Shown: one piece after another, positions 49,879 through 58,894 of the stretch
Layout of the letters: the number at the start of each line of letters is the position of its first letter
How positions within the stretch are numbered: position 1 is the first letter of the stretch
Source of the DNA: Woeseiaceae bacterium
GTDB taxonomy: Bacteria; Pseudomonadota; Gammaproteobacteria; Steroidobacterales; Woeseiaceae
Assembly: GCA_028277185.1 (NCBI GenBank)
Contig: JANQGQ010000025.1
Location: forward strand, 17,898-81,897
Length of the DNA: 64,000 nucleotides
Direction: 5' to 3'
Translations under genes and position numbers: made by a program
The notes under the pieces: model-generated
What the model was told of the DNA's origin: nothing
Databases searched by the model: none
The model's input: the letters and a program-made list of their open reading frames with translations, nothing else

Positions 49879-50088
49879 TTAGGGCCGGTGGGATTTGCCC
49901 GGGCGGGGCTCCGCCGGGCGGTTTTTCGTCGCTGCGGCGACGACGCTTTTACCCGCGGCGGCCGGCTCGTCCGGCGATGCGGTTCCGTAAAGACGGTTGG
50001 CGCGATCCGCCACGGCGCCCGCGGCGACGATACCTGCCGCCGCGATCGCGAGTATCCCGGTTTTCGTCAGCTCGAAGCTGCTTCTCAT
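49879..50088 (-). CDS. Small membrane or exported protein, unknown (69 aa)
   Basis: 69 aa from ATG 50088 with a GGAG site 8 bases upstream. Residues 10-30 form one hydrophobic segment (ILAIAAAGIVAAGAVADRAN), followed by a Pro/Lys/Arg-rich tail. Codon use fits the neighbourhood. It lies between ompW and the flavin reductase gene, on the same strand as both. No family was recognised; a longer in-frame start at 50169 overlaps the reductase gene and is not used. Confidence 0.4.
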   Translation of the reverse strand: MRSSFELTKTGILAIAAAGIVAAGAVADRANRLYGTASPDEPAAAGKSVVAAATKNRPAEPRPGKSHRP

Positions 50089-50146
50089 CGCGGTTTCTCC
50101 GCTACCTGCCTTAAGGCTCGAGCTCAGCCTATCCCCGTTTGCCGTA

Positions 50147-50620
50147 CTAGTCGAGCGAGCGATATGCACTGCGATAGTAGATCAGCGGCGACGCGTCGCG
50201 CCCGAGCTCATGATGGTCTACTTCGGCGATGATTATGTGGTGATCGCCGCCTTCGTGCAGGCCGCGGCGGGTGCACTCGAACCACGCGAGGCAGCCGTCG
50301 AGAAGAGGGTGCCCCCGGTCCGAGGTCCGGTACTCGAGATCGGCAAACTCCGGGCGCTCCGTCTGAGCGAAATGTGCGGACAGCGCTTCCTGATCCCGCG
50401 CCAGCACGTTGATCGCGAAGCCGTCGGTATTCAGAAACGCCTCTGTCGAGCGCGAATGCCGGGCGATCGACCAGAGAATCAGGCGCGGTTCTAGCGACAC
50501 GGATGCGAAGCTGTTGACGGTAATCCCGGTTGCCACGCCGTTTTCGGGACGGCAGGTCATGACTGAAACGCCGGTCGCGAACCGGCTGAGACAGTCCCGA
50601 TAGTTTCGCTGGTCGCTCAC
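50147..50620 (-). CDS. Flavin reductase-like (DIM6/NTAB) protein
   Basis: 157 aa from GTG 50620, chosen because the family starts about 8 residues before the LSRFATGVSVMTCR block; earlier in-frame codons have no match. FATGVSVMTC, GITVNSFASVSLEPRLILWS and FAINVLARDQEALSAHF are the conserved FMN-binding and substrate segments, and FECTRRGLHEGGDHHIIIAEV closes the fold. It reduces flavin with NAD(P)H for a partner monooxygenase or acts as a stand-alone flavoprotein. No monooxygenase gene is adjacent. Confidence 0.88.
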   Translation of the reverse strand: MSDQRNYRDCLSRFATGVSVMTCRPENGVATGITVNSFASVSLEPRLILWSIARHSRSTEAFLNTDGFAINVLARDQEALSAHFAQTERPEFADLEYRTSDRGHPLLDGCLAWFECTRRGLHEGGDHHIIIAEVDHHELGRDASPLIYYRSAYRSLD

Positions 50621-50891
50621 TGGCGCCCCCGCAGAGCTTGACGGAACGGCGCGCAGCATACGCCCCGTGACGACGCTACGCAAAAATCGAGGCGGGCCGA
50701 GGGCGCTGGCCGACAATTTGACATAGTGACGCTCATCGATCTTCCGCGCTTTCTCGCCCGAAAGGCTTCAGTCCTGCGGCCGGTGGCCGATATTGACGGA
50801 AACAGCGTCGGTGGCAATCCGCCGCCGTTCGAAACCCCGGTTCGCGGACGTCTGAGTCCCGATCCTTTCGCTATGGGGCCTGATTCGCGTA

Positions 50892-53033
50892 ATGCGCAAG
50901 AGCAACAGGCAAGATCGGCGAGTCCTCGTCGTCGAGGGCGATGCATCCTTGCGTTCGGAGATCCGGACGGCGCTGGAGCGCTCGGGGTTGACGGCCGTCG
51001 ATGCGGCGGATAGCGCGGCAGCGGTTGAACTGGCGCTGCAGGTGCCTCCGGATCTGATCCTGATGGACGTGGACCTGCCGGAACTCGATGGCTTTGCGGC
51101 GTGCGCCCGAATTCGCGAGACGCCCGAGCTGGCCTACACGCCGATCGTCATGCTGACGGGCCGGGAAGATGACGACTCGGTACAGAACGCCTACGACTCC
51201 GGCGCAACGGACTTTATCTCGAAGCCCATCAACTGGAAGCTGCTGTCGCACCGGATTCGCTACATCATGCGCGCTACGCGAGTGCGCAGGGGCCTGCGAG
51301 AGAGTGTAAGAAAGAACCGCGCGCTCATTCGCGCCATCCCCGACGCTATGCTCGTCGTCGATGAGGGCGGTAAGGTCCGGGCGCGCCACCGTGGGCGCGA
51401 CGACAGCGATCTGCTCGACCACTGCGCCGGCCGCGACTGTTCGATCCTCGACGTGCTGCCGGGGCACTCGGCGGCAGCCTGGCGTGAGCAGATCGGCGTG
51501 GTGCTTGCGTCCGGAAACATGGCGCAGTCCGAAGACCACATCGAGCACAACGGTGAGCATTTCTTCTACGAGACGCGGATGGTGCCGTACACGCGAGACA
51601 GCGTACTCGTGATGCTCCGGGACGTATCCGAGAAACGCCGTGCGGATGCCAAGGTCCGCCGGCTGGCGTTCTTCGATACGCTTACCGGGCTGCCCAACCG
51701 GCAGTCGTTTCTGATCCAGGGGGCGGAAGCCATCCGCGAGGCCAGGGCAGACGGCTCTTCGCTGAGCGTACTGTACTTCGATCTCGACAACTTCAAGCGC
51801 ATTAACGATTCGCTCGGGCACAGCATCGGCGACGCGCTGCTGCGCGGTATCGCCCGACGCCTCGAAACCTGCGTCCGCCGCCAGGACTCGGTGGCGCGCC
51901 ACGGGGTGTCGAATTCGGCGGTCCAGGTCGCCCGTCTCGGTGGCGACGAGTTCACGGTCCTTCTGCGGGACCTCGCGTCGCCCGACGAGGCGGAGAAAGT
52001 CGCGGCCCGCCTCGTCGAAGCTCTCAGTGAGCCGCTGAACTTCAAGGGACAGCAGTTCGTCATCACGCCGAGTGTCGGTATCGCCAGCTACCCGGAAGAC
52101 GGCGAGGATATCGACACCCTGCTCAAGAATGCCGACATGGCGATGTACGGCGCGAAGGCGCAGGGCAGAAACCGCGTCAGCGTCTTTTCGGGCACGATGT
52201 CGGTGCGCTCGCTCGAGCGTCTCGACCTCGAGGATTCACTGCGCAAGGCGATCCGCAACGGCGATCTGGAGCTTCACTATCAGCCGAAGCTCTGCCTGCG
52301 GACCCGGCACGTGAGCGGCGTCGAAGCCTTGCTGCGCTGGACGCATCCGGACAGGGGTCAGGTTTCGCCGGCGAAGTTCATACCTATTGCCGAGGAGGCC
52401 GGCCTGATCGTCGATTTGAGTCAGTGGGTCCTCGAGGCGGCCTGCCGGCAACTCAAGGCATGGTCCGGAACGCCGCTGGAGCCGGTGCCCGTTGCGATCA
52501 ATCTGTCGGGCAAGCAGTTTCGCGAGGCTGACGTCGACCGAACGATTCTGACGGCGGTACGAGCGCACGGTGTGGATCACAGCAGGCTGGATCTCGAACT
52601 CACCGAAGGCACTCTCATGCACGATGTCGACGCGATCGTGCAGATGCTCACGCGCCTGAAGGACATCGGCATGAGCATCGCCGTGGACGATTTCGGTACT
52701 GGCTACTCGTCGCTGAGTTCGCTCAAACGGTTCCCCATCGACGCGCTGAAGATCGATCGTTCGTTCGTTTCCGAGATCGGCAACGCGGGCAACGACCGTT
52801 CGATCTGCGCCGCGATCATCGCGCTTGCTCAGAGTATGGACCTCAAGGTCATTGCCGAAGGCGTGGAAACGCGGGAGCAACTCCAGCACCTGGAGTTTCT
52901 CGGCTGCGACGAGATCCAGGGGTTCTTCTTCGCGAGGCCGATGCCCGGAGACGAGGTGACGGCTTTTCTCGAGAGGCAGCTCGAGAAGAACGGCGACAGT
53001 TCGCTGCTTGCGGACGTTACTGCACAGCTATGA
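50892..53033 (+). CDS. REC-PAS-GGDEF-EAL cyclic-di-GMP regulator
   Basis: 713 aa. REC at residues 10-130 (VLVVEGDASL, phospho-acceptor Asp59 in ILMDVDLPELDG, ISKPINW), a PAS domain at about 135-235 (ALIRAIPDAMLVVDEGGKVR), GGDEF at about 245-420 (FDTLTGLPNRQSF, YFDLDNFKRINDSLGH, RLGGDEFTVLL) and EAL at about 440-690 (GVEALLRWTHPD, LELTEGTLMHD, AVDDFGTGYSSLS, VIAEGVET). Both catalytic signatures are intact, so it may make and break c-di-GMP. Its stop overlaps the ATG of the HPt gene. Confidence 0.94.
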   Translation: MRKSNRQDRRVLVVEGDASLRSEIRTALERSGLTAVDAADSAAAVELALQVPPDLILMDVDLPELDGFAACARIRETPELAYTPIVMLTGREDDDSVQNAYDSGATDFISKPINWKLLSHRIRYIMRATRVRRGLRESVRKNRALIRAIPDAMLVVDEGGKVRARHRGRDDSDLLDHCAGRDCSILDVLPGHSAAAWREQIGVVLASGNMAQSEDHIEHNGEHFFYETRMVPYTRDSVLVMLRDVSEKRRADAKVRRLAFFDTLTGLPNRQSFLIQGAEAIREARADGSSLSVLYFDLDNFKRINDSLGHSIGDALLRGIARRLETCVRRQDSVARHGVSNSAVQVARLGGDEFTVLLRDLASPDEAEKVAARLVEALSEPLNFKGQQFVITPSVGIASYPEDGEDIDTLLKNADMAMYGAKAQGRNRVSVFSGTMSVRSLERLDLEDSLRKAIRNGDLELHYQPKLCLRTRHVSGVEALLRWTHPDRGQVSPAKFIPIAEEAGLIVDLSQWVLEAACRQLKAWSGTPLEPVPVAINLSGKQFREADVDRTILTAVRAHGVDHSRLDLELTEGTLMHDVDAIVQMLTRLKDIGMSIAVDDFGTGYSSLSSLKRFPIDALKIDRSFVSEIGNAGNDRSICAAIIALAQSMDLKVIAEGVETREQLQHLEFLGCDEIQGFFFARPMPGDEVTAFLERQLEKNGDSSLLADVTAQL

Positions 53034-53410
53034 ATGGCCAGCCAATGAACGCACTCGTCATCGATCCCGAGCGCCTCGACGCGCTGCGCTTGCCGCAGAC
53101 ACCGGATGCCGTCAACCTTCTGGCGACGATGCTCACCGCCTATGCGGATCGGTCGCAGAGCCTGATCGCGGACATCGAAAAAGCGATCGACGGTTCCGGC
53201 GCCGTGCGCCTGCAGCAGGCTGCTCACGCGCTGGCTTCGAACAGCGCCGGCGTGGGCGCCATGCGCGTTGCGGCGCTTTGCCGGGAACTCGAACGCGCGG
53301 CCTGCAACGGCTCCCTGGACGCGGCCCGGCCCTTGTTCGACCGTTTAACCCTCGCGCTGAACGAAGCGAACGCGGTGCTCGCGGAGATTGCAAGCACCGA
53401 AGCCGCGTAG
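53030..53410 (+). CDS. Histidine phosphotransfer (HPt) protein
   Basis: 126 aa. It is helical, with the HPt motif LQQAAHALASNSAGVGA (His66), close to the consensus AH.LKGSS...GA; the Lys of the consensus is Ala. The 4-base overlap (ATGA) with the REC-PAS-GGDEF-EAL gene implies co-translation, so it probably passes phosphate to that REC domain from an unlinked hybrid kinase. An alternative start ATG 53045 gives 121 aa. Confidence 0.88.
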   Translation: MNGQPMNALVIDPERLDALRLPQTPDAVNLLATMLTAYADRSQSLIADIEKAIDGSGAVRLQQAAHALASNSAGVGAMRVAALCRELERAACNGSLDAARPLFDRLTLALNEANAVLAEIASTEAA

Positions 53411-53417
53411 CGTACGC

Positions 53418-54308
53418 TCAGGTACTCGACGCCTCGAAAATCGTCTGTATCGAGCTATCGAGCGTGGCGTTGAAGTCTTCGTCGCTCTGCTGAGCGGACA
53501 GACCTTCGGCCAGCGCCCTCGAGAAGCTGGCCACCATGCCGTTATTGCGCAGAAGCCGGGCATTAGCCTCCTCGCGGCTGTAGCCGCCCGAGAGAGCTAC
53601 TACGCGTGCCGTGTTGGGATGCGCGATGCAATCGGCGTAGAGATTGTCTTCTTCGGGCAGCGTCAGCTTGAGCATGACGATGTCATCGCTGCCCAGCGCA
53701 TCGAGCTGCTCGATGATCTTGTCGTGGAGAATCTTCTCGGCGTCGGCTTTGTCCGGACAATGAATGTCCACCTCCGGCTCGATGATCGGCACGAGGCCGG
53801 CGGCAACGATCCGCCTGCCGATCTCGAACTGCTGATCGACGACCGCGCCGATACCCTCGGCGTTCGCCTGCTTGATGACCGAACGCATCTTGGTGCCGAA
53901 CATGCCGTTGTTCTTAGCCTTGTCGAGCAGGGCGTCGAGATCCGGGATGGGCTTCATGACCTGCGCGCCGTCCGCTTCGTCCGCGAGGCCCTTGTCGACT
54001 TTGAGAAAGGGTACGACGTTCTTGACGTTCCACAGGTAGCTGGCCGTGGGCTGGCCTTCGACCGAACGGTCCACCGTATTCTCGAACAGAATTGCGCCGA
54101 GAATGCGGTCGCCGTTGAAGGCCGGGCTGGTCATGACGCGCGTGCGCATCTCGTGGACAACGGCGAACATTTCGTCGTCGTTGCTCCAGGCACTCTCGTC
54201 GATGCCGTACAGTCCCAGTGCTTTGGGCGTGCTGCCGCCGCTCTGATCGAGCGCAGCGATGAATCCCGGCCGGTTGCGGATTTTGTCCAGTTGTTTCTCG
54301 AAACTCAC
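53418..54308 (-). CDS. Class I fructose-bisphosphate aldolase
   Basis: 296 aa from GTG 54308. The N-terminal RPGFIAALDQSGGSTPKALG and the block with VVPFLKVDKGLADEADGAQV (Schiff-base region) are typical of the bacterial class I aldolase family of about 295 aa, together with GLVPIIEPEVDIHCPDKADA, DIVMLKLTLPEEDNLYADCI and VVALSGGYSREEANARL. It cleaves fructose-1,6-bisphosphate in glycolysis or works in reverse in gluconeogenesis. It is convergent with the HPt gene, with 7 bases between stops. Confidence 0.92.
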   Translation of the reverse strand: MSFEKQLDKIRNRPGFIAALDQSGGSTPKALGLYGIDESAWSNDDEMFAVVHEMRTRVMTSPAFNGDRILGAILFENTVDRSVEGQPTASYLWNVKNVVPFLKVDKGLADEADGAQVMKPIPDLDALLDKAKNNGMFGTKMRSVIKQANAEGIGAVVDQQFEIGRRIVAAGLVPIIEPEVDIHCPDKADAEKILHDKIIEQLDALGSDDIVMLKLTLPEEDNLYADCIAHPNTARVVALSGGYSREEANARLLRNNGMVASFSRALAEGLSAQQSDEDFNATLDSSIQTIFEASST

Positions 54309-54451
54309 GGTCGTTCCCGATTCTTGTGGTTGATGGGACCGGGAATTGTACACAGATTCCGGTACTCCGGCCCGGCGCTGCCCCGGGTGTAACGAATCGG
54401 TCACAGTGAACGCGCATCCTGCCCGATGCGTCGTAACACCCCCGCAATGCC

Positions 54452-55324
54452 ATGGAAAAGGTCCGGCCGGTCAGCGAATTGTCGTTCGGCGAGCGCGTTA
54501 ACTTTCTGCTGACCAACCGCTTGCCGCGCCGCTGGCTGACGCTGGCGATGGGGCGCTTCTCGCGGATCCGGAGCCCACTGCTTGCCGCGGCGGCGATCCG
54601 GATCTGGCAGCTTTTTGTCGACGACCTCCGCCTCCACGAGGCGAAAAAGACCCGGTTCGACAGCCTCCACGACTGCTTCACCCGCGAGCTTAAGCCCGGC
54701 GCGCGACCGATCGCGTCCGGCGACGACGTTCTGACCAGCCCCTGCGACGCCGTCGTCGGCGAGTTCGGTGACCTCAAGGCCGGTCAGGCCATCCAGGCAA
54801 AGGGCTTTCCTTACGCTGTCGGCGACCTGCTCGGTTGCCCGGCCGAGGCCGAACAATGGCACGGTGGCCGCTTCCTTACCCTGCGTCTGAAGTCGAGCAT
54901 GTATCACCGCTTCCACGCGCCGGCGGACGGTGCGGTCGGGTCCGTCAGATACATAAGCGGCGACACGTGGAACGTCAACCCGGTCGCGCTGAAAGTAGTC
55001 GAACGGCTGTTCGTGAGGAACGAGCGCGTCGTCCTGCCGTTCAGACGTCCCGACGGCGAAGTGATCACGCTCGTTGCCGTCGCCGCTATCCTCGTGGCGA
55101 GTCTGCGCCTCAAAGGCCTGCCGCATCCGCTGGACCTCCGCTATCAGGGGCCGAACGACATCCCGCTCGAGCGGCAGTTCCGAAAGGGTGATGAGATCGG
55201 CTACTTCGAGCACGGGTCTACGATAGTGCTGTTGCTTCCGTCGACCGTCGAGTTTCTGCCCGCGCTGGTTACGGGCAACGTGGTCCGGATGGGACAGCCG
55301 ATCCTGGAACTCCGTAGTGGCTAA
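54452..55324 (+). CDS. psd: Phosphatidylserine decarboxylase
   Basis: 290 aa. It has TSPCDAVVGEFGDLKAGQAI, the His motif YHRFHAPADGAVGSVRYI, VNPVALKVVERLFVRNERVV and the C-terminal FEHGSTIVLLLPS, where the GS bond is self-cleaved to give the pyruvoyl alpha subunit. It makes phosphatidylethanolamine at the inner membrane. No strong ribosome site precedes ATG 54452, but it gives the usual N-terminus. It begins a group with two membrane-associated genes that may also act on lipids. Confidence 0.94.
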   Translation: MEKVRPVSELSFGERVNFLLTNRLPRRWLTLAMGRFSRIRSPLLAAAAIRIWQLFVDDLRLHEAKKTRFDSLHDCFTRELKPGARPIASGDDVLTSPCDAVVGEFGDLKAGQAIQAKGFPYAVGDLLGCPAEAEQWHGGRFLTLRLKSSMYHRFHAPADGAVGSVRYISGDTWNVNPVALKVVERLFVRNERVVLPFRRPDGEVITLVAVAAILVASLRLKGLPHPLDLRYQGPNDIPLERQFRKGDEIGYFEHGSTIVLLLPSTVEFLPALVTGNVVRMGQPILELRSG

Positions 55325-55407
55325 ACGGAGTTGACACATAAACGTAGCACTGCCGTCACATCTGCAACCTAGCCTTCACATTTCTCTGGACACCTCGGCG
55401 ACTCAAC

Positions 55408-56085
55408 ATGAAACAGCCTTCGATTCCGGCGGACGGACAGCTCGGCTTCTTCGAGGAGCTAAAGCTCCAGCGTTGGGACGATCATCGCTACTATCATCAC
55501 AGCCGCATCAACCAGTCGCTCCATCTGTTGAGCGCGACCTGCTTCCTGACGACCTACGCGCTGCTCCTGATCAGCCCGAGTGCGGCGGCGTTGCTGGGCT
55601 GGATCGTGGCGATGACTTCGCGCCAGATCGGACATTTCTTCTTCGAGCCGAAGACCTACGACAAGGTGAATCAGGCAACCCACGAACACAAAGAAGACAT
55701 CAAGGTGGGTTACAACCTGTTCCGGAAACGAATTCTGCAGTCCGCCTGGGCACTCACGCCGCTAGTGCTGTGGATCAACCCGACGTTCTTCGGCCTGTTC
55801 ACGCCGCACACGAATCTGGATCAGTTCCTGACCAACCTCGGCATCATGTGGCTCTGGTTGGCCGTGATTGCGCTCGCGGTCCGTACCGTGCACCTGTTCT
55901 TCATCTATAACGTGCAGACCGGACTCGTTTGGGCGACCAAGATCCTCACGGACCCCTTCCACGACTTCAAGATCTACCTCAAATCCCCGCTGTATCTGCT
56001 GCGCGGCGAACTCGTCGATCCGATGCTGTACGTTCGCGACGGCGTCGAGGCAGACGCGGACGACGACGAGCCCGCCATCGCCTGA
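55408..56085 (+). CDS. Multi-pass membrane protein with His motifs, Mpo1/DUF962-like
   Basis: 225 aa with about four or five membrane helices. The N-terminal part has YYHHSRINQSLHLLSATCFL, followed by SRQIGHFFFEPKTYDKVNQA and ATHEHKEDIKVGY. The NH..N..LH and GH.F.E patterns recall the Mpo1/DUF962 proteins that oxidise 2-hydroxy fatty acids with iron, but the match is partial. It sits 83 bases after psd and points towards the convergent aminotransferase-like gene 8 bases away. Lipid metabolism is therefore plausible, not proven. Confidence 0.75.
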   Translation: MKQPSIPADGQLGFFEELKLQRWDDHRYYHHSRINQSLHLLSATCFLTTYALLLISPSAAALLGWIVAMTSRQIGHFFFEPKTYDKVNQATHEHKEDIKVGYNLFRKRILQSAWALTPLVLWINPTFFGLFTPHTNLDQFLTNLGIMWLWLAVIALAVRTVHLFFIYNVQTGLVWATKILTDPFHDFKIYLKSPLYLLRGELVDPMLYVRDGVEADADDDEPAIA

Positions 56086-56093
56086 GAAGCGGG

Positions 56094-57797
56094 TCAGGCG
56101 CGAATTTCCTCGGGCGACGCCGCCGCGGTTTCCTTTCCGCTGGGGCGGCGACCGAGGCGGGCAGCCAGCACTTCGCGCAGTACCATCCGCCGAATCGCCT
56201 TGTCCGAGAGTTCGCTGCCCGGCGTCCACCACCCGTCGGCCTGCATGCTGCGGGCTGCGGCAAGCAGCCGCTTCGCGACTTCGCCGAAGTCCGCGTCCGA
56301 GTAGTTGTGGCTGAAAATGAAACGACCCGTGCCTACCCAGCTCAGAGCGAGGCCCTCGGCGCGGAGGTAGTACTGCAGCATCCAGTTGTAGCGCCCGGGC
56401 CGGCCGTAGGTCAGGGTCCAGATCGAACTCATGTTGGCGACCCGCAGGGGGAGCTGCTCATAGGCAAGGCGTTCGTTGACATCGGCGGCACGCCGGTCCC
56501 ACACGCCTTCCGCGGCTTCGGCTGCCGCTACGGCCTCGGGCAGCATCGCGGCTTGCAGGAATTCGTTCATTGCCGCCATCACGTACGGGTGCGAGTTGAA
56601 GGTGCCGCGCGCGAAGCAGACGTCGACTGGACGGTCGTCGCGGTAGCGCTTCATCAGGTCCCGGCGGCCGGTGAGCACGCCGACCGGCAGGCCGCCGCCC
56701 AGCGTCTTCCCGTAGGTCACCATGTCGGCCCGGACGCCGAAGTACTCCTGGGCGCCGCCGAGTCCCAGACGGAAGCCGACGAAGACTTCGTCGAAGATCA
56801 GCACGATGCCGCGCGCCGTGCAGACCTCCCGCAGGTCGGCAAGCCACTTGCTGTAGGCCTCGCGGTCGAAGCGGGCGCTGCGTTCGGAGTTCAGCAGAGT
56901 ACCGTCGCTGCTTGCGCCGGCATTCGGGTTCAGCGCCTGTAGCGGGTTGACGAGCACACAGGCGATGTCTTTTCGCGTGCCGAGCACCCGGAGCGTGGTC
57001 TCACTCATCTCCTCGAGCGTGTACACGTCGTTCACCCGCCGCTGGCTGCCGATGCCCGGTTGCACGCCGTCCCACCAGCCGTGATACGCCCCGCAGAACA
57101 CGACCGTCCGCGGGCGGCCCGTGTGGTAGCGCGCAAGGCGGACCGCCTGCATGACGGCCTCGGTCCCGGACATGTGCATCGACACCTCGTCCAGTCCTGA
57201 GATCTCCCTCAAGCGTGCGACGTTGTCCGCGACGACGGGATGGTAGGGGCCGAGGACCGGGCCCAGCTTTCCGGCGACGGCGACGGCGCGTTCGATACAG
57301 CCCTTGTAGAAGTCGTAGCCGAGCAGGTTGACGCCGTAGGAACCCGCGAGATCGTAAGCCCAGTTGCCGTCGAGGTCGCGCACGCGAACGCCGTGGGTTT
57401 CGTCGACTATAGAGCCGGTCCGCAGGCGCCGGCGGACGACCGAGCGATACTGAAACGGAACGCGATAGGCGCCCGTGAAGCTCATGTCCGATACCGCGGG
57501 CGCGAGCGCTTCGGTCGCGGCGATCGTTTTCGGCGCGGCGTCTTCCAGGCGCCGCGCAAGCCGCTCGAAGCCGGCCTTGCGCTGTTCCGCCAGCACCGGC
57601 CCGGCGCCGTCGCTGGCGAAAAAGGCTTCCTCATCGTACTCGTAATAGGGCACGAGCTTCGCGATCGCTCGCGACAGCTTGCTGTGGCCGCGCAGGGATC
57701 GATGTTTGGCACGCGACAGCAGGAGCCGGTGATAAGCACGGAAAGCAAGCCAGGCGGCCAGCAGTCCGGCGGCAATGACGACAAAAGGGGAATTCAT
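56094..57797 (-). CDS. Membrane-anchored class III aminotransferase (GSA-like)
   Basis: 567 aa from ATG 57797. Residues 3-22 form a membrane helix (PFVVIAAGLLAAWLAFRAYH), followed by about 70 polar residues and then a class III PLP fold: LGPVLGPYHPVVADNVARL, MSGTEAVMQAVRLARYHTGR, VVFCGAYHGWWDGVQPG, LIFDEVFVGFRLGLGG and the PLP lysine in VTYGKTLGGGLPVGVL, with FNSHPYVMAAMNEF afterwards. It resembles glutamate-1-semialdehyde aminomutase but is about 130 residues longer at the N-terminus. The anchor suggests action on a membrane or lipid-linked substrate. The true substrate is unknown. Confidence 0.88.
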   Translation of the reverse strand: MNSPFVVIAAGLLAAWLAFRAYHRLLLSRAKHRSLRGHSKLSRAIAKLVPYYEYDEEAFFASDGAGPVLAEQRKAGFERLARRLEDAAPKTIAATEALAPAVSDMSFTGAYRVPFQYRSVVRRRLRTGSIVDETHGVRVRDLDGNWAYDLAGSYGVNLLGYDFYKGCIERAVAVAGKLGPVLGPYHPVVADNVARLREISGLDEVSMHMSGTEAVMQAVRLARYHTGRPRTVVFCGAYHGWWDGVQPGIGSQRRVNDVYTLEEMSETTLRVLGTRKDIACVLVNPLQALNPNAGASSDGTLLNSERSARFDREAYSKWLADLREVCTARGIVLIFDEVFVGFRLGLGGAQEYFGVRADMVTYGKTLGGGLPVGVLTGRRDLMKRYRDDRPVDVCFARGTFNSHPYVMAAMNEFLQAAMLPEAVAAAEAAEGVWDRRAADVNERLAYEQLPLRVANMSSIWTLTYGRPGRYNWMLQYYLRAEGLALSWVGTGRFIFSHNYSDADFGEVAKRLLAAARSMQADGWWTPGSELSDKAIRRMVLREVLAARLGRRPSGKETAAASPEEIRA

Positions 57798-57964
57798 GGG
57801 ATCCGAGGAGACCAAAATCGTGTTACCTCCGTATTACGGGCCAGCCGGTCGGGGTGGCGCGGGCTTCGTAAGCATTTGTAACTGTGGGGCTTACGACCGA
57901 TTCGAACCCGCGGCGGTTTGCTAGTGTCCGGTCCTGTGGGTATGCGCGTGCAGCAGGAGCTACA

Positions 57965-58885
57965 GTGAGAGTCGCAGTTTTCGGCGGCACGGGATTCGTC
58001 GGCGGTTATCTGGTCGACGCGCTGCTTGCCGCGGGGCACGAACCCGTGGTCCTCGTGCGCGCGGGCAGCGAGAGCAAAGTCAAGCGGCGTGATGAAGTGC
58101 GTATCGTGCCGGGCGACATCGCGACGCCGTCAGCGATCGATACCGCTCTCGAGGGCGCCGATGCCGTGATCTACAACATCGGCATCCTGCGCGAGTATCC
58201 CCGCAAGGGCATAACCTTCGAGCGCCTGCAGTATCGCGGCGCGGTCCGGGTGATCGAAGCGGCCCGCCGGGCCGGCGTTTCACGGCTGATTCTCATGAGC
58301 GCGAACGGCGTCCGCGTTCCCGGCACGCCGTATCAGGAAACGAAGTTCAGGGCCGAGGAATTCGCGCGCCACAGCGGCATGGACGTGACGGTGTTCCGTC
58401 CGTCCGTAATCTTCGGCGATCCCCGCGGTACCTATGAGTTTGCCACCCAACTCCATCGGGAGATGGTCACGACGCCATTGCCCGGCATCGGCTTTCACAA
58501 CGGCTGGAGCGCCGATCGTGGACAGATTCACATGTCCCCCGTGCACGTGGAGGATGTGGCCCGCGCTTTCGTGGAGGCGCTCGACGATCCGGAGACGATC
58601 GGCAAAACCTACACGCTCGGCGGTCCGGAATCGCTGAGCTGGTCCGAGATGCTCAAGCGCGTCGCGGCGGCAACCGGGCGCGAGAAATCCATTCTGCCGA
58701 TGCCGATCGGCGTCATGCGCATCGGCGCGTCGGCTCTCGACTGGCTGCCGTTCTTCCCCGTCACCCGCGATCAGCTGACGATGCTGGCCGAGGGCAACGA
58801 AGCGAATCCCGACGACGTCGCTGCGTTGATCAAGCAGCCGCCGGCCGAGTTCAGCAGCGAAACGCTTGCCTACCTGAAACAGTAG
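57965..58885 (+). CDS. NDUFA9-like NAD(P)-binding protein (atypical SDR)
   Basis: 306 aa from GTG 57965, preceded by GCAGGAGC. VAVFGGTGFVGGYLVDALLA is the dinucleotide-binding motif, VVLVRAGSESKVKRRD and VIYNIGILREYPRKGITFER follow, and FRPSVIFGDPRG and YTLGGPESLSWSEMLKRVA match the NDUFA9/complex I-associated atypical SDR group. These proteins bind NADP or a flavin and often lack catalytic tyrosine-lysine activity (here YQETK is present). It is 9 bases before the photolyase gene, so the two are likely in one operon. Confidence 0.88.
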   Translation: MRVAVFGGTGFVGGYLVDALLAAGHEPVVLVRAGSESKVKRRDEVRIVPGDIATPSAIDTALEGADAVIYNIGILREYPRKGITFERLQYRGAVRVIEAARRAGVSRLILMSANGVRVPGTPYQETKFRAEEFARHSGMDVTVFRPSVIFGDPRGTYEFATQLHREMVTTPLPGIGFHNGWSADRGQIHMSPVHVEDVARAFVEALDDPETIGKTYTLGGPESLSWSEMLKRVAAATGREKSILPMPIGVMRIGASALDWLPFFPVTRDQLTMLAEGNEANPDDVAALIKQPPAEFSSETLAYLKQ

Positions 58886-58894
58886 TCTGCCTCC

